A stretch of DNA of 64,000 bases from Bacillus ectoiniformans (GCF_016908875.1 NZ_JAFBES010000003.1:1-64000); one strand, 5' to 3'. Numbered from the stretch's first letter, positions 1-12,348 are shown. Numbers and translations: made by a program. The notes: generated from the sequence alone by a model not told the origin.

Positions 1-382
<382 letters not shown>

Positions 383-498
383 GATGTTTGATTGCTCATT
401 TTGACAATTTACATTGTCTGTTTGTTACATTTAAACGTTGACGTTTATTTTGTTCAGTTTTCAATGTTCAATCACCGTCGCACCTTAGCGACTTTTAT

Positions 499-527
499 AA
501 TATACCATCATAAATACAGCGGGTCAA
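499..527 (-). promoter_or_regulatory. rRNA operon promoter (sigma-A type)
   Basis: On the minus strand a -35 TTGACC (522-527) is separated by exactly 17 bases from a -10 TATATT (499-504). It lies about 115 bases upstream of the 16S start. The leader between them contains a TTGAAAACTGAACAAAA stretch (about 449-465) that resembles the antitermination-type leader sequence of Bacillus rrn operons. No second tandem promoter is obvious. Confidence 0.75.
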
Positions 528-652
528 TACTTTTTAAAAACTTTTTTTAGTTTTATACCCTGTTTCTTATTTGCAAGCTTCTTTTCAGTCTACTAACTCA
601 TTTTCCTTATAAGTGAATAAAAATCGAACACCGGTCAATCCGAACGCAAATG

Positions 653-687
653 AAAAGCTTGCAGATAATATTTATCTCACTGCAAGC
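653..687 (-). terminator. Terminator after the HD-GYP gene
   Basis: On the minus strand the stem GCTTGCAG / CTGCAAGC (680-687 with 657-664), with an inner GATAA/TTATC pairing, is followed by TTTT. It separates the HD-GYP gene from the rRNA promoter. Confidence 0.65.
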
Positions 688-703
688 CTGATCGCTACTA
701 CTC

Positions 704-1795
704 TTATTTTAGGATGGCTTCTATATAGATATCTCTTCTTTTTTCTAAATCAATGGTGCCTTCTCCCTCAATATTCACTAGCGGCCTTGTCGGGTGTTGC
801 TGTTTAATAAACATGACCGTACCGACCTCTTGATTAGAGAGTTTGACCTTGGTTCCTAGAGAAAATGCCGCAAGTAAAGAAATCAAAGCATCCACCGTTT
901 TAATATCGAACTTTCCGAATAAATCTTCTCTAATCATCTCCAGCACTTTAAATGAGGCTTCCCTATTTCTATAAAGTCTTTCAGAAGTCATGGCATGGTA
1001 CGTATCTGCTACAGCAACAATTTGTGAAAGGTAATGGATTCTTTCAGCTTTTTCTTTCATCAAGTAGCCCGTCCCGTCCATTCGCTCATGGTGCTGAAAT
1101 ACGGCTAGTTTGGCTTCTGGTTTAAGAAGCAGGATTTCTTTTACCATGTTGTAAGAAGCCATAGGGTGATTCGTCATTTCTTTATATTCTTTTTCATTTA
1201 AAGGGGACGTTTTAGTAAGGACGCTTGGATTCACTTTAGACATCCCGCAATCCGCTAATACTCCCGCCAAGGCTGCTTGAATAACTTCTCCTTTACTGCG
1301 CTTTTGCTTGTCAGCGATCGCAGCGCTTAAAAGGCCAACAGACACAGCATGATGAAACAGGTAATCTGTTTTGGTTGAATAATTTTGTAAGTCTGCTAGT
1401 TTTTCCGTATGTTTTATTACATACTCCGCTAAAGGAACAATAATTTCGCGGATTTTTATAATATCGATTCCCATGCCTGACTGCCATTTTTGAAATTCTT
1501 TTTTATAGCACTCTACGCTGTGGCTATACATTTCTATAAAGTGATCTTTAGATAACAGAAGACTAACAGTTTCCGGACTTTCTTCTTCTATTGTGTTTTC
1601 TACTGGAATTGCAGCATCTGTGCCCGCACCTTCCCCGCTAAAGACGTCAATTCCTTTTATTAAGAAGGAGTTAAGAAACTTTATGTGCAGATTAGTAAGT
1701 GCTGTATTTTTAGGAATGATCGGGTAGTTGGTCATTCCCATTACATCTTCTTGGACAATCATGCCTTCTTGTAAGTCTCGCACTTTTATGTACAT
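704..1795 (-). CDS. Degenerate HD-GYP domain protein
   Basis: A 363-residue protein with a C-terminal HD-GYP domain (about residues 140-320); the family hydrolyses cyclic di-GMP. Conserved parts are visible: HH at 148-149, H210, HH at 235-236, DGTGY at 240-244 and D264. The defining HD dyad, however, reads AD (181-182, in GVLADCGM), and GYP reads GYL. Loss of the metal-binding histidine predicts a weak or absent phosphodiesterase, so a binding or scaffold role is possible. The N-terminal 60 residues form a small domain of the kind often found before HD-GYP. A GAGGTG ribosome binding site precedes the ATG. It lies downstream of gyrA in the same direction but after a strong terminator, so it is probably transcribed separately. 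Its physiological role is unknown. Confidence 0.85.
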   Translation of the reverse strand: MYIKVRDLQEGMIVQEDVMGMTNYPIIPKNTALTNLHIKFLNSFLIKGIDVFSGEGAGTDAAIPVENTIEEESPETVSLLLSKDHFIEMYSHSVECYKKEFQKWQSGMGIDIIKIREIIVPLAEYVIKHTEKLADLQNYSTKTDYLFHHAVSVGLLSAAIADKQKRSKGEVIQAALAGVLADCGMSKVNPSVLTKTSPLNEKEYKEMTNHPMASYNMVKEILLLKPEAKLAVFQHHERMDGTGYLMKEKAERIHYLSQIVAVADTYHAMTSERLYRNREASFKVLEMIREDLFGKFDIKTVDALISLLAAFSLGTKVKLSNQEVGTVMFIKQQHPTRPLVNIEGEGTIDLEKRRDIYIEAILK

Positions 1796-1858
1796 GGGTT
1801 TTCACCTCAAGATTTATTCTTATTTTTATCTTAACAAAAAATGGATAAACAAGAAATG

Positions 1859-1940
1859 AAAAAAGAGTGCAGCTTAAAAATGTTTAGTCTCTCTCATACA
1901 TTGCGTTTGAGAAAGCGAGACCTCTTTTTAAACCGCACTC
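1859..1940 (-). terminator. Strong terminator after gyrA
   Basis: Reading the minus strand, a 16-base arm starting GAGTGCGG (1925-1940) pairs completely, with two G-U pairs, with the arm ending GCACTC (1865-1880). An inner GTCTC/GAGAC hairpin lies in the loop, and TTTTTT (1859-1864) follows. Confidence 0.85.
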
Positions 1941-1952
1941 TAGCTTGATTAT

Positions 1953-4463
1953 TTATTCGTTATCATCATCTGGTTCAATGTTTTCAACGATTTCTTCCAC
2001 TGCTTCTTCCGGAAGAACTTCTTCTAATGATTCTTCTTCTTTTTCTACTTTCGCTACTGTTGCTACTGTTTCATTTTCAGACAGCCTGATTAACTTGACA
2101 CCTTGAGTGTTTCGTCCAGTGATGGATATATCATTTACATCCATACGAATCAGAACGCCGCCGATCGTGATCAGCATAAGGTCCTCTTCCCCTGTTACTG
2201 TTTTAACAGCGATGAGCGAACCTATTTTATCTGTTACATTACTCGTCTTCAATCCTTTGCCGCCTCGGCTTTGAATACGATATTCTTTCTCTGGCGTACG
2301 TTTGCCGTAGCCATTTTCAGTTACAATTAATACATAATCATCCGTATGAAGAAGCTCCATTCCAACAACAGCATCACCAGGAGATAGTGTAATTCCTTTC
2401 ACACCGGTCGATACCCGACCCATTTGACGAACATTATCTTCCGCAAAACGAATCATCATCCCTTTTTTCGTGCCCAAGACGATATGCTGCTGGCCGTCAG
2501 TTAACCGAACGGAGATCAGTTCGTCATCTTCACGGATATTTAATGCCCGCAAACCGTTTGTACGGATATTGGCATAATCCATTAATGATGTCCGCTTAAC
2601 GATTCCTGATCTTGTAGCAAAGAATAAGAAGGATTCTTCTGTGAATTCTTCCACTCGAATCATCGTATTAACCCACTCACCCTTCTCAACCTCAAGAAGG
2701 TTAATCAGTGGAATACCTTTAGCTGTACGGCTGAATTCAGGAATTTGATACCCTTTTAAACGGTATACCTTACCTTTATTCGAGAAGAATAGAATCGTGT
2801 CGTGGGTTGATGTTGTCAGAAGCTGTTCGACAAAATCATTTTCATTCGTACCCATCCCTTGGATTCCACGGCCTCCGCGTTTTTGGCTGCGGTAAGTAGA
2901 AACAGGAAGACGCTTCACGTATCCATTATGAGTAAGGGTAATGATAATTTGCTCGCGAGGAATCAAGTCTTCATCTAGAATATCCTCAAGCCCGCCATCC
3001 ATAATTTCGGTGCGGCGTTTATCATTAAACCGCTCTTTAATTTCAAGCAGCTCTTCACGAATAATTTCTAATACTTTTTCTTCATCTGCTAGAATCGCTT
3101 TTAATTCAGCAATGAGCGCTAATAGATTTTGGTATTCTTCTTCAATTTTTTCTCTTTCTAATCCAGTCAGCCTCTGAAGACGCATATCTAAAATAGCTTG
3201 AGCTTGTTTATCAGATAATGAAAATTGCTCGATTAACCCTTGGCGAGCAATTTCAGTCGTTTGTGAACCTCGGATTAGCTTGATGATTTCATCAATATGA
3301 TCAAGTGCAATTCGAAGCCCTTCTAAAATATGTGCTCTGGCTTCCGCTTTATTTAATTCAAATTGTGTCCGCCGGCGAATAATCACTCGCTGATGTTCTA
3401 AATAATAATGCAGACATTCTTTTAGATTTAATACTTTCGGCTGGCCATCCACTAAAGCCAGCAGATTAATACCAAAGCTCGTTTGCATCGCTGTATGTTT
3501 GTATAAATTGTTTAACAGCACACTTGCATTGGCATCTCTTCGGACTTCCATGACGACCCTCATACCTTCACGGTCAGATTCATCCCTTAAATCCGTAATG
3601 CCATCTATTTTCTTGTCGCGAACAAGCTCAGCAATCTTTTCAATGAGTTTCGCTTTATTGACTTGATATGGAAGCTCGTGAATAATAATCGTTTCTTTTC
3701 CATTCGCTTTTTGCTCAATATCAACTTTTGCTCTTAGTACAATGGAACCTTTACCTGTTTCATACGCACGGCGAATGCCGCTTCTGCCCATAATTAAACC
3801 TGACGTAGGAAAATCAGGTCCTGGTATGTACTCCATTAATTCCGGAATCGTTATGTCTGGGTTTTTGCTGATTGCTAATACACCGTCAATCACTTCACCT
3901 AATTGGTGAGGAGGGATATTGGTAGCCATTCCGACGGCAATACCTGATGCACCGTTTACAAGAAGATTAGGGAATCTAGAAGGAAGGACAGCTGGCTCCT
4001 TCTCTGATCCATCATAGTTATCCTTATAATCAATTGTATCTTTATTAATATCTCTGATTAATTCCATTGATATTTTGGACATACGTGCTTCCGTATAACG
4101 CATCGCTGCTGCTGCATCGCCATCGACAGAACCGAAGTTTCCATGGCCATCTACAAGCATATAGCGATAGTTAAAGTCTTGCGCCATCCGTACCATCGTA
4201 TCGTAAACCGCAGAATCGCCATGCGGATGGTATTTACCAATAACTTCACCGACGATACGGGCGGATTTCTTATAGGCTTTATCCGCTGTCATACCGAGGT
4301 CATTCATGGCATAAAGAATACGGCGGTGAACCGGCTTTAATCCATCCCTAACATCAGGCAGGGCCCGTGAAACAATAACGCTCATCGCATAATCCAGAAA
4401 GGAAGAACGCATCTCCTGGCTTATATTAATCTCTTTTACTCTAGATTCCGGCGTCTCAGCCAT
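1953..4463 (-). CDS. gyrA: DNA gyrase subunit A
   Basis: The breakage-reunion subunit of the A2B2 gyrase that introduces negative supercoils. The catalytic tyrosine is Y123 in [10 protein letters not shown]. The quinolone-resistance region has the wild-type serine S84 in [10 protein letters not shown], followed by D88. The C-terminal wrapping domain contains the GyrA box QKRGGRG at about residue 525. Length is 836 residues, slightly longer than the 821 of B. subtilis, the extra being an acidic C-terminal tail. The ATG has AAGGAGG upstream. The gene is the second of the gyrB-gyrA pair, 235 bases apart, and ends at a strong terminator. Confidence 0.99.
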   Translation of the reverse strand: MAETPESRVKEINISQEMRSSFLDYAMSVIVSRALPDVRDGLKPVHRRILYAMNDLGMTADKAYKKSARIVGEVIGKYHPHGDSAVYDTMVRMAQDFNYRYMLVDGHGNFGSVDGDAAAAMRYTEARMSKISMELIRDINKDTIDYKDNYDGSEKEPAVLPSRFPNLLVNGASGIAVGMATNIPPHQLGEVIDGVLAISKNPDITIPELMEYIPGPDFPTSGLIMGRSGIRRAYETGKGSIVLRAKVDIEQKANGKETIIIHELPYQVNKAKLIEKIAELVRDKKIDGITDLRDESDREGMRVVMEVRRDANASVLLNNLYKHTAMQTSFGINLLALVDGQPKVLNLKECLHYYLEHQRVIIRRRTQFELNKAEARAHILEGLRIALDHIDEIIKLIRGSQTTEIARQGLIEQFSLSDKQAQAILDMRLQRLTGLEREKIEEEYQNLLALIAELKAILADEEKVLEIIREELLEIKERFNDKRRTEIMDGGLEDILDEDLIPREQIIITLTHNGYVKRLPVSTYRSQKRGGRGIQGMGTNENDFVEQLLTTSTHDTILFFSNKGKVYRLKGYQIPEFSRTAKGIPLINLLEVEKGEWVNTMIRVEEFTEESFLFFATRSGIVKRTSLMDYANIRTNGLRALNIREDDELISVRLTDGQQHIVLGTKKGMMIRFAEDNVRQMGRVSTGVKGITLSPGDAVVGMELLHTDDYVLIVTENGYGKRTPEKEYRIQSRGGKGLKTSNVTDKIGSLIAVKTVTGEEDLMLITIGGVLIRMDVNDISITGRNTQGVKLIRLSENETVATVAKVEKEEESLEEVLPEEAVEEIVENIEPDDDNE

Positions 4464-4640
4464 CTCAAGAACCTCCTTATAAAGAAAAGTAGTAGAACCC
4501 GTTGATCTCGGCAGATGTCAATTGATTTCTGAAAAAACAATGACTCTAAGCGATACGGCTTCTAGAACTAGTCAACGAAAATCGGAAAAGCCGCTCTTTC
4601 AGCATACAGCTCTGAATCTGCAGGCTATCCTGATAGAAAG

Positions 4641-4674
4641 ACAGGATAGATCAAATCTACCCTGTGCTTTTTTT
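4641..4674. terminator. Hairpin between gyrA and gyrB, possible terminator
   Basis: ACAGGATAGAT (4641-4651) pairs with ATCTACCCTGT (4655-4665), one G-U pair, in a 3-base loop. On the plus strand it is followed by a 7-T run (4668-4674). On the gyrB coding (minus) strand the tail is only CTTTCT. It could attenuate gyrB read-through or act mainly on antisense transcription. Confidence 0.4.
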
Positions 4675-4698
4675 ATGAATTCATTTACACAATTGATC

Positions 4699-6636
<1,938 letters not shown>

Positions 6637-6681
6637 TCACCTGCTCTTTCCCTTATAAAGTCCGGTGCTGATGTGATCAGC

Positions 6682-6933
6682 CTACAAACCGGATTCATGC
6701 GAATAATGATCATTTATACGTTTTTTTATCGTTCCTGAAGAAAACGGCGAAAGAAATAATTGTTTGTCTGTTATAACTACAGATTTATAACCGCTCGCAC
6801 TTAAGCCAGTGACGGACTCTGCATGTTCAAATCCTGATAGTGTGTCCTCAGAATAATCGATACTGTTTTTATCAATTATGGCAATAATGTCGCTAGTTCG
6901 AAGCATTATGGTTTCTCCAATATGAACATACAT
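6682..6933 (-). CDS. remB: Extracellular matrix regulator RemB (DUF370)
   Basis: A small 83-residue DUF370 protein beginning MYVHIGETIMLRTSDIIAI. It matches YaaB/RemB, which lies between recF and gyrB in B. subtilis and supports biofilm matrix gene expression alongside the DNA-binding paralogue RemA. GGGAGGT precedes the ATG. The gene starts 12 bases after the recF stop, so the two are probably translationally coupled. The mechanism of RemB itself is less clear than that of RemA. Confidence 0.9.
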   Translation of the reverse strand: MYVHIGETIMLRTSDIIAIIDKNSIDYSEDTLSGFEHAESVTGLSASGYKSVVITDKQLFLSPFSSGTIKKRINDHYSHESGL

Positions 6934-6945
6934 AAAATACCTCCC

Positions 6946-8064
6946 TTACTGCTTGTGAACTACTGAGCCGGTTTTTACAGAGAAAGCGGATGCTTCTCTT
7001 AATGTTTGATGATTGATTCCTTCTGTGCTCGTTGTCGTCACAAAGGTTTGAACCTTGCCTTGAATGGTATTCAGCAAATGAGATTGACGGTAATCGTCAA
7101 GTTCCGACAATACATCATCCAAAAGCAGAATGGGATATTCTTTAATTTCTGCATGAATTAACTCAATCTCCGCAAGTTTCACAGATAGAGCAGTTGTCCT
7201 TTGCTGTCCTTGTGAGCCAAACGTTTGCACATTCTTCCCATTTACTAAAAAGGCAAGATCATCCCGGTGCGGACCGGTCATAGTTACACCGCGCTCCACT
7301 TCTTTTTTTCGCTGCGAATGAAATTTTTCTTCAAATGACTTTACCATTTTTGACCAATCATCATCTTCTGATACCTCGACAGAAGGCTGATATAAAATAT
7401 CCAGCTCTTCAATTCCTCTTGAAATGCCAGAATGAATAGAACTTGCCCAATCTTGAAGCAAGTGAATGAAGTCAAACCGCTTCCGGACAATCTTCACGGC
7501 AAGCTCGATCATTTGATCTGTCAATACATCCAACATGGTAAAATCAGTGGATTTCTTAATTTGAAGCTGTTTTAGATAATGGTTCCGCTGCTGGAGCACC
7601 TTATGATATTGACTAACATCGTGCAAATAAACCGGTGATACTTGGCCGATTTCCATATCAATAAAGCGCCGCCTTACCTGGGGGCTTCCTTTCACTAGGT
7701 GAAGATCCTCAGGTGCAAACATCACCACATTCATATTTCCAATATACTGACTCAATCGCTGCTGTTCTAGATGATTACATTTCGCTTTTTTGCCTTTTTT
7801 AGAAATGATTAATTCCATTGGCACGGAATTATGATTTTTCTCTACTCTGCCTTTTATTTTAGCATAATCCGCTTCCCAGCGAATTAAATCTTTATCATTC
7901 GAGGTACGGTGCGACTTAGCCATCGCTAAAACATAAATTGCTTCGATTAAATTTGTTTTTCCCTGGGCGTTTTCCCCGATAATTACGTTTACTTTGTCTT
8001 CAAATTGAATATCCAACATTTCGTAATTTCTGTAGTTTTCTACACTGAGTTCTTTAATGTGCAT
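6946..8064 (-). CDS. recF: DNA replication and repair protein RecF
   Basis: An SMC-like ATPase that loads RecA at single-strand gaps with RecO and RecR. Walker A is GENAQGKT (residues 30-37). The ABC-type signature and Walker B region lie near the C-terminus in [11 protein letters not shown]. Length is 372 residues, normal for the family. It follows yaaA by 20 bases and precedes remB by 12 bases, so it sits in the dnaA-dnaN-yaaA-recF-remB-gyrB series. Confidence 0.98.
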   Translation of the reverse strand: MHIKELSVENYRNYEMLDIQFEDKVNVIIGENAQGKTNLIEAIYVLAMAKSHRTSNDKDLIRWEADYAKIKGRVEKNHNSVPMELIISKKGKKAKCNHLEQQRLSQYIGNMNVVMFAPEDLHLVKGSPQVRRRFIDMEIGQVSPVYLHDVSQYHKVLQQRNHYLKQLQIKKSTDFTMLDVLTDQMIELAVKIVRKRFDFIHLLQDWASSIHSGISRGIEELDILYQPSVEVSEDDDWSKMVKSFEEKFHSQRKKEVERGVTMTGPHRDDLAFLVNGKNVQTFGSQGQQRTTALSVKLAEIELIHAEIKEYPILLLDDVLSELDDYRQSHLLNTIQGKVQTFVTTTSTEGINHQTLREASAFSVKTGSVVHKQ

Positions 8065-8084
8065 GAACGCAACATCCTTTTATT

Positions 8085-8303
8085 TTATGAATCTGCCACG
8101 ATAAAGCTGCCGATTCCCGGTATTTCTACCCGGTCGTCCACCCGCAGCTTTCTCCCTCTGCGGATATCCAATTCGCCATTAATATATACTTCATGTTCAC
8201 TTAAAAACCATTTCACCATACCGCCAGTCTGAATCACTTCAGCCAGCTTTAAAAATTGTCCAAGCGTAATGAATTCTGTTTGAATGACCACTTTTTGATC
8301 CAT
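8085..8303 (-). CDS. yaaA: S4-domain protein YaaA (RlbA)
   Basis: A 72-residue S4-type RNA-binding protein. The S4 fold is visible in GQFLKLAEVIQTGG, then VYINGE and RRGRKLRVDD. The homologue, between dnaN and recF in B. subtilis, has been linked to ribosome large-subunit assembly. Position and length match. Function beyond RNA binding is inferred from the family. Confidence 0.92.
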   Translation of the reverse strand: MDQKVVIQTEFITLGQFLKLAEVIQTGGMVKWFLSEHEVYINGELDIRRGRKLRVDDRVEIPGIGSFIVADS

Positions 8304-8394
8304 TTATTCTCACTGCTTTCGATTGAATTCTCTAATACTTTATTTTACTAAACTTTTGCCTATAACACAAAGCTGAATGAACATAATAAAGAAG

Positions 8395-8420
8395 GCTGCC
8401 CCCACTTTTTTGAGGACAGC
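8395..8420 (-). terminator. Possible weak terminator after dnaN
   Basis: On the minus strand GCTGTCCT pairs with GGGGCAGC (two G-U pairs) and is followed by the T-rich CTTCTTTATT. It is likely partial, so that yaaA-recF may be co-transcribed with dnaN. Confidence 0.4.
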
Positions 8421-8459
8421 ACTTGCATTCGGTGTGAATCATGTTTATTTAACTCTAAT

Positions 8460-9596
8460 TTAGTAAGTTCGCACAGGCAGAATCAATTGAAGAATAGAAT
8501 CGTCGTATAAAGGTCTGATAACAAATGGTCTCATCGCTCCTGTAAATTGAACATTAATCTCTGTTCCTTCAAGAGCTTTTAGCGCATCCATCATGTATTT
8601 CGCGCTGAAAGAGATTTTGAGATCTTCTCCTTCAATGGACTGGCTGGATACTTGCTCGGTTACCTTTCCGATCTCTGGAGAATTGGACGAGATCTCTACC
8701 ACTCCATCTCCGATCATCGATAACTTAACCACATTGTTACGGCCTTCTCTCGCTAGCAGTGAAGCACGGTCGATCGCCTGCAAAAACTCCTTCGAGCTTA
8801 AAACAAGCGTTGTTTTGCTTTCATCCGGAATTAAACGGCTTGTATCTGGATAATTCCCTTCAAGCAATCTTGAGAAGAAAAGTAAATGTTTGGCACGAAA
8901 CAGCACTTGATTATCAGTGATAACAATTTCTACAGCTTCAGAACCGTCATCTAAAATTTTACTTAACTCGCTTAAACTCTTTCCTGGAATAACCACGTTA
9001 TAGGATTCTTCTGTATCCGTTTCTACTGCCGCTTTACGCAAAGCTAATCGGTGGCTGTCTGTTGCAATACAGATTAATTCACCGTTTTCCATCTTCCAGT
9101 TGACACCTGTCAAGATCGGGCGTGTTTCTGAGGTGGACACTGCAAACACTGTTTGTCTAACCATCGCTTTCAGCAAATCGGTCGGCAGCTTAAATGCTTT
9201 ACCTTCTTCAATCTGCGGCAAGTGAGGATATTCTTCTGGATCAAGACCATGCAAATTAAACTCTGCTTGACCTGCTCGAATCACTGTTTGAAAAGACGGG
9301 AACACTTCTATTTCAAGCGTATCGGAAGGTAATTTCTTAACAATTTCACTAAAAAAGCGTGCGTTTAATACAATGGCGCCTGATTGTTTAATATCCGCAA
9401 TGATTGTGTCGTCTTCTTCAAACGGAATAAAGGACTCAATGGATATATCAGAGTCACTTCCAGTCAAGGTAATCCCTTCTTCAGTGGCTGCAATCTTAAT
9501 CCCTGTCAAAATAGGAATCGTCGTTCTTGAACTAATGGCTTTTAGTACATCTTGAACACTTTGGGCAAATCGATCTTTTTGAATGGAAAACTTCAT
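8460..9596 (-). CDS. dnaN: DNA polymerase III beta sliding clamp
   Basis: A processivity clamp of 378 residues with three clamp domains. It starts MKFSIQKDRFAQSVQDV and ends in LILPVRTY, both typical of Firmicute DnaN. It is separated from dnaA by 191 bases that form the downstream half of oriC. A GGAGGC ribosome binding site precedes the ATG. Confidence 0.99.
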   Translation of the reverse strand: MKFSIQKDRFAQSVQDVLKAISSRTTIPILTGIKIAATEEGITLTGSDSDISIESFIPFEEDDTIIADIKQSGAIVLNARFFSEIVKKLPSDTLEIEVFPSFQTVIRAGQAEFNLHGLDPEEYPHLPQIEEGKAFKLPTDLLKAMVRQTVFAVSTSETRPILTGVNWKMENGELICIATDSHRLALRKAAVETDTEESYNVVIPGKSLSELSKILDDGSEAVEIVITDNQVLFRAKHLLFFSRLLEGNYPDTSRLIPDESKTTLVLSSKEFLQAIDRASLLAREGRNNVVKLSMIGDGVVEISSNSPEIGKVTEQVSSQSIEGEDLKISFSAKYMMDALKALEGTEINVQFTGAMRPFVIRPLYDDSILQLILPVRTY

Positions 9597-9629
9597 TTTT
9601 TCGCCTCCAAGAAATATATGAGAATAATA

Positions 9630-9784
9630 TTCACTTTAACTGCATATATTAATAATTTTATATTAAAAAAATAGTAGTAGTACTAGTAGGTGCTGTTAAT
9701 ATGTGGATAAGTCTGTTTCGGAAAGTAAAGACAGTCTATCCACCTGTGGACAGACTGTTTGCAAAGTAAGCAGAGTTATACACA
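9630..9784 (-). other. oriC, downstream half: DnaA boxes, DnaA-trios and unwinding element
   Basis: Reading the minus strand from dnaA towards dnaN there is a DnaA box TTATACACA (9776-9784), an inverted pair TGTCCACA/GGTGGATAG (9736-9753), and an exact box TTATCCACA (9702-9710). A short GC-containing spacer follows, then CTACTAGTACTACTACTA (about 9672-9690), a T tract and A+T-rich DNA to about 9630. This is the order of the basal unwinding system of B. subtilis: boxes, GC cluster, DnaA-trios, then the melted region. Strand is given for the trio-bearing strand as read here. Confidence 0.85.
9731..9758 (-). terminator. Inverted repeat after dnaA: terminator-like hairpin made of two DnaA boxes
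   Basis: Arms ACAGTCTATCCACC (9731-9744) and TGTGGACAGACTGT (9745-9758) are near-perfect inverted repeats. On the minus strand they are followed by CTTTACTTT, a weak U tract. The central part of each arm is a near-consensus DnaA box, so the site can serve both as dnaA terminator and as a DnaA-binding palindrome. Confidence 0.55.
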
Positions 9785-9787
9785 CTA

Positions 9788-11131
9788 TTAAGATTTTAAA
9801 ATACCTTGAATTTCTTTGACCCGATGCTGAAGCTGGCTGTCTGAACTTAAAAGCTTAGATATTTTTTCATGGGCATGGATCACGGTCGTGTGATCGCGGC
9901 CTCCGAATTCCTCACCGATTTTAGGTAAGGAGAAGTCCGTCATTTCCCTTGATAAATACATAGCAATCTGTCTTGGGAATGCAATAGACTTCGTACGCTT
10001 TTTAGCTTTAAAGTCTTCTAGTTTCACATCATACTGCTCTCCTACCACTCGCTGAATATCTAGAATTGTAATCGTTTTTGGCTTAGAGCTTGGGATAATA
10101 TCCTTCAGGGCTTCCGCTGCTAAATCCGCATTAATATCTTTATTAATCAGCGAAGAATAGGCTACAACGCGAATGAGAGCCCCTTCGAGTTCACGAATGT
10201 TCGTATCAATTTGATTGGCTATATAGAGCATGACTTCGTTAGGAATATCCAAGTTTTCCGCTTTTGCTTTTTTGCGCAAAATGGCAATTCTTGTTTCTAA
10301 ATCCGGAGGTGTAATGTCCGTAATTAATCCCCATTCAAATCTAGAACGAAGCCGGTCTTCAAGCGTTGGGATCTCCTTAGGCGGCCGGTCGCTTGAGATA
10401 ATGATTTGTTTGCTTTCTTCATGAAGCGTATTAAACGTATGGAAGAATTCCTCTTGTGTTTGTTCTTTTCCAGCCAGGAATTGAATATCATCTATCAAAA
10501 GCACGTCTACATTACGGTATCTGTTTCGGAAATCGACGGCTTTATTGTCTCGAATAGAGTTAATGAATTCATTTGTAAACTTTTCAGACGACAAATAAAC
10601 AACTTTCGCTTTCGGGTTATGTTCAAGCACATAGTGGCCAATGGCATGCATAAGATGCGTTTTGCCAAGTCCGACGCCCCCATAAATGAAAAGCGGATTA
10701 TAAGCTTTTGCCGGCGCTTCTGCTACAGCTAATGATGCTGCATGAGCAAAACGGTTCCCCGATCCGATAACAAACGTATCGAACGTATATTTAGGATTTA
10801 GCATACTTTGGGGAAATTCGTGTGTTTCTTCTTTTTTCATTGGTTTCTTTGGCATGACAAGTTCAAATTCTTCTGATTCTGGATGATCAGGAATAATAAA
10901 CTTAACAGCTAGTTCTTCCCCTGTGATTTCACCGAGAACACCGGAAATTAATTGAGAATAATGTCCCTCAAGCCAGTCACGTGCAAAGTCGTTTGGTGCA
11001 GCAACAGTAATAGAATCCCCTTGTAGAGAATGTGCTTTAGTTGATTTCAGCCACGTATCAAAGCTAGGCTTGCTTATTTTCTTTTCAAGGTTTTCTAAAA
11101 CTTTGACCCAAAGATCTTCAATATTCTCCAT
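9788..11131 (-). CDS. dnaA: Chromosomal replication initiator DnaA
   Basis: An AAA+ initiator of 447 residues. Domain I occupies about residues 1-80 and a short linker about 85-110. The AAA+ domain has Walker A GGVGLGKT (151-158) and Walker B LLIDDIQF (211-218). The C-terminal helix-turn-helix carries the DnaA signature [24 protein letters not shown] precedes the ATG at 11131. It is flanked on both sides by DnaA-box clusters, which also implies autoregulation. Confidence 0.99.
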   Translation of the reverse strand: MENIEDLWVKVLENLEKKISKPSFDTWLKSTKAHSLQGDSITVAAPNDFARDWLEGHYSQLISGVLGEITGEELAVKFIIPDHPESEEFELVMPKKPMKKEETHEFPQSMLNPKYTFDTFVIGSGNRFAHAASLAVAEAPAKAYNPLFIYGGVGLGKTHLMHAIGHYVLEHNPKAKVVYLSSEKFTNEFINSIRDNKAVDFRNRYRNVDVLLIDDIQFLAGKEQTQEEFFHTFNTLHEESKQIIISSDRPPKEIPTLEDRLRSRFEWGLITDITPPDLETRIAILRKKAKAENLDIPNEVMLYIANQIDTNIRELEGALIRVVAYSSLINKDINADLAAEALKDIIPSSKPKTITILDIQRVVGEQYDVKLEDFKAKKRTKSIAFPRQIAMYLSREMTDFSLPKIGEEFGGRDHTTVIHAHEKISKLLSSDSQLQHRVKEIQGILKS

Positions 11132-11204
11132 ATGGCCCCTCCTTCTCCTGGTTTGTTCAACCTTTGTATAATCATTTCGTGATTAAATTCATATTTATGC
11201 AAGG

Positions 11205-11529
11205 ACTTGTTTGTGGTTAAATATATATATATAAGATAAAAGTAGTTTTTCGACAATACTCACAACTTGTGGACAAGTTTTTACAGAGCTGCTGAATATC
11301 TTTTCCACATGTTATCCACACTCTGTGGATAAAGAAAGCCGCAAAATTACTCATCCAGAGTGAAAACAAAATAATAATATCAGATAATGCTAGCTGGTGC
11401 AATGCTTTTATAGGATTATCCACAGAGTTGCCCCAGTTGTTTATAGTAGTTTTCCACAATCCATGAACTTGTGAAAAAGTTGTCAGCAAGTGCTGTGGAT
11501 AGTTAAAATGTTGTCGAAAGCTATCCACA
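11205..11529. other. oriC, upstream half: DnaA-box cluster
   Basis: Boxes matching TTATCCACA exactly or with one change are at 11268-11276 (TGTGGACAA), 11301-11309 (TTTTCCACA), 11312-11320 (exact), 11324-11332 (exact, reverse), 11416-11424 (exact), 11450-11458 (TTTTCCACA), 11494-11502 (TGTGGATAG) and 11521-11529 (CTATCCACA). An alternating TA tract at 11221-11234 lies on the dnaA-proximal side. The stretch has no credible gene; open frames on the minus strand here are chance. This corresponds to incA/incB of B. subtilis. The dnaA promoter must lie between the cluster and 11132, but I see no strong consensus. Confidence 0.9.
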
Positions 11530-11630
11530 GCTACACCAAAACCCAGCTTGATCACGCCTTTGGACAAAAAATGTTTAACGGTTCGCTGTGAATCATTTGA
11601 CAGCTGCATTTATTTGTTTTAAGTAAGAGG

Positions 11631-11659
11631 TTGACAGAAGGGGTCTCCGTCCTTATAAT
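11631..11659 (+). promoter_or_regulatory. rpmH promoter, perfect sigma-A consensus
   Basis: TTGACA (11631-11636), a 17-base spacer and TATAAT (11654-11659). It drives rpmH and probably rnpA away from oriC. Confidence 0.9.
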
Positions 11660-11715
11660 TAACAAAGACTGTCTTGAACAATTAATTTTACCGATCCTCA
11701 GGGAGGTGTTTAATA

Positions 11716-11850
11716 ATGAAAAGAACTTACCAACCAAATAAACGTAAAAGAAGTAAGGTTCATGGTTTCCGTAACCGTATGAGCTCTAAAAACGGTCGTC
11801 GTGTAATTGCTAACCGTCGTCGTAAAGGAAGAAAAGTATTATCTGCATAG
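11716..11850 (+). CDS. rpmH: 50S ribosomal protein L34
   Basis: A 44-residue, very basic protein starting [17 protein letters not shown] and ending [10 protein letters not shown], nearly identical to B. subtilis L34. GGGAGGTG lies upstream of the ATG. It is the first gene of the rightward cluster and is followed by a hairpin that may partly terminate before rnpA, allowing L34 to exceed RnpA. Confidence 0.98.
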   Translation: MKRTYQPNKRKRSKVHGFRNRMSSKNGRRVIANRRRKGRKVLSA

Positions 11851-11851
11851 G

Positions 11852-11880
11852 CCACTGAAAAATCTCAGTGGTCTTTTTTT
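11852..11880 (+). terminator. Terminator or attenuator between rpmH and rnpA
   Basis: CCACTGA (11852-11858) pairs with TCAGTGG (11865-11871) and is followed by CTTTTTTT. Confidence 0.75.
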
Positions 11881-11914
11881 CTCATAAATATATGTTTGAA
11901 CAGGTGGCTGACTT

Positions 11915-12289
11915 ATGAAAAAGACGTTCCGAATCAAAAAAAATGATGAATTTCAATCCGTTTTTAATAGAGGAAAGTCATTTGCCAATCGCCAGTTCGT
12001 TATTTATATGTATAAAAACGAAAATGAAGTGCCTTTTCGGATTGGTTTATCTGTAAGTAAAAAGATCGGTAATGCGGTAATGAGAAACCGTATTAAGCGT
12101 TACATAAGACAGAGTTTTGCGGAATTAAAAGAACAGATCAAGCCAGGCTATGATTTTGTCATTATTGCGCGCAAGCCTGCGACAGATTTAAGCTGTAAAG
12201 AAGTAAAAAGCAGCTTAGCTCATATATTAAAAAGGGCAAAAGTCATTTCTTTGCAAAAAAAAAGTAAAGAAGCTGGCAGGAATCAATAA
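11915..12289 (+). CDS. rnpA: Ribonuclease P protein component
   Basis: The protein cofactor of RNase P, which matures tRNA 5' ends. At 124 residues it carries the conserved RNR region [17 protein letters not shown] and the basic character of the family. CAGGTGG precedes the ATG. The conserved rpmH-rnpA-spoIIIJ-jag order supports the call. Confidence 0.98.
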   Translation: MKKTFRIKKNDEFQSVFNRGKSFANRQFVIYMYKNENEVPFRIGLSVSKKIGNAVMRNRIKRYIRQSFAELKEQIKPGYDFVIIARKPATDLSCKEVKSSLAHILKRAKVISLQKKSKEAGRNQ

Positions 12290-12319
12290 GCTGGCTGGCA
12301 AATAATAATGATTAATGTG

Positions 12320-12348
12320 GCAGCTCACACCAATGTGGTATGGGCTGC
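12320..12348 (+). other. Hairpin in the spoIIIJ leader
   Basis: GCAGCTCACACC (12320-12331) pairs with GGTATGGGCTGC (12337-12348) with one mismatch. No T run follows, so it is not an obvious terminator. It lies about 50 bases upstream of the spoIIIJ start. Function unknown. Confidence 0.35.

Noticed and set aside
613-807. Plus-strand open frame of 64 codons with a hydrophobic middle
   Set aside because: It overlaps the minus-strand terminator and 3' end of the HD-GYP gene, has no ribosome binding site and no recognisable family.
11217-11737. Two minus-strand open frames in the oriC/rpmH leader
   Set aside because: They run across DnaA boxes and the perfect rpmH promoter and have no family resemblance; open by chance.
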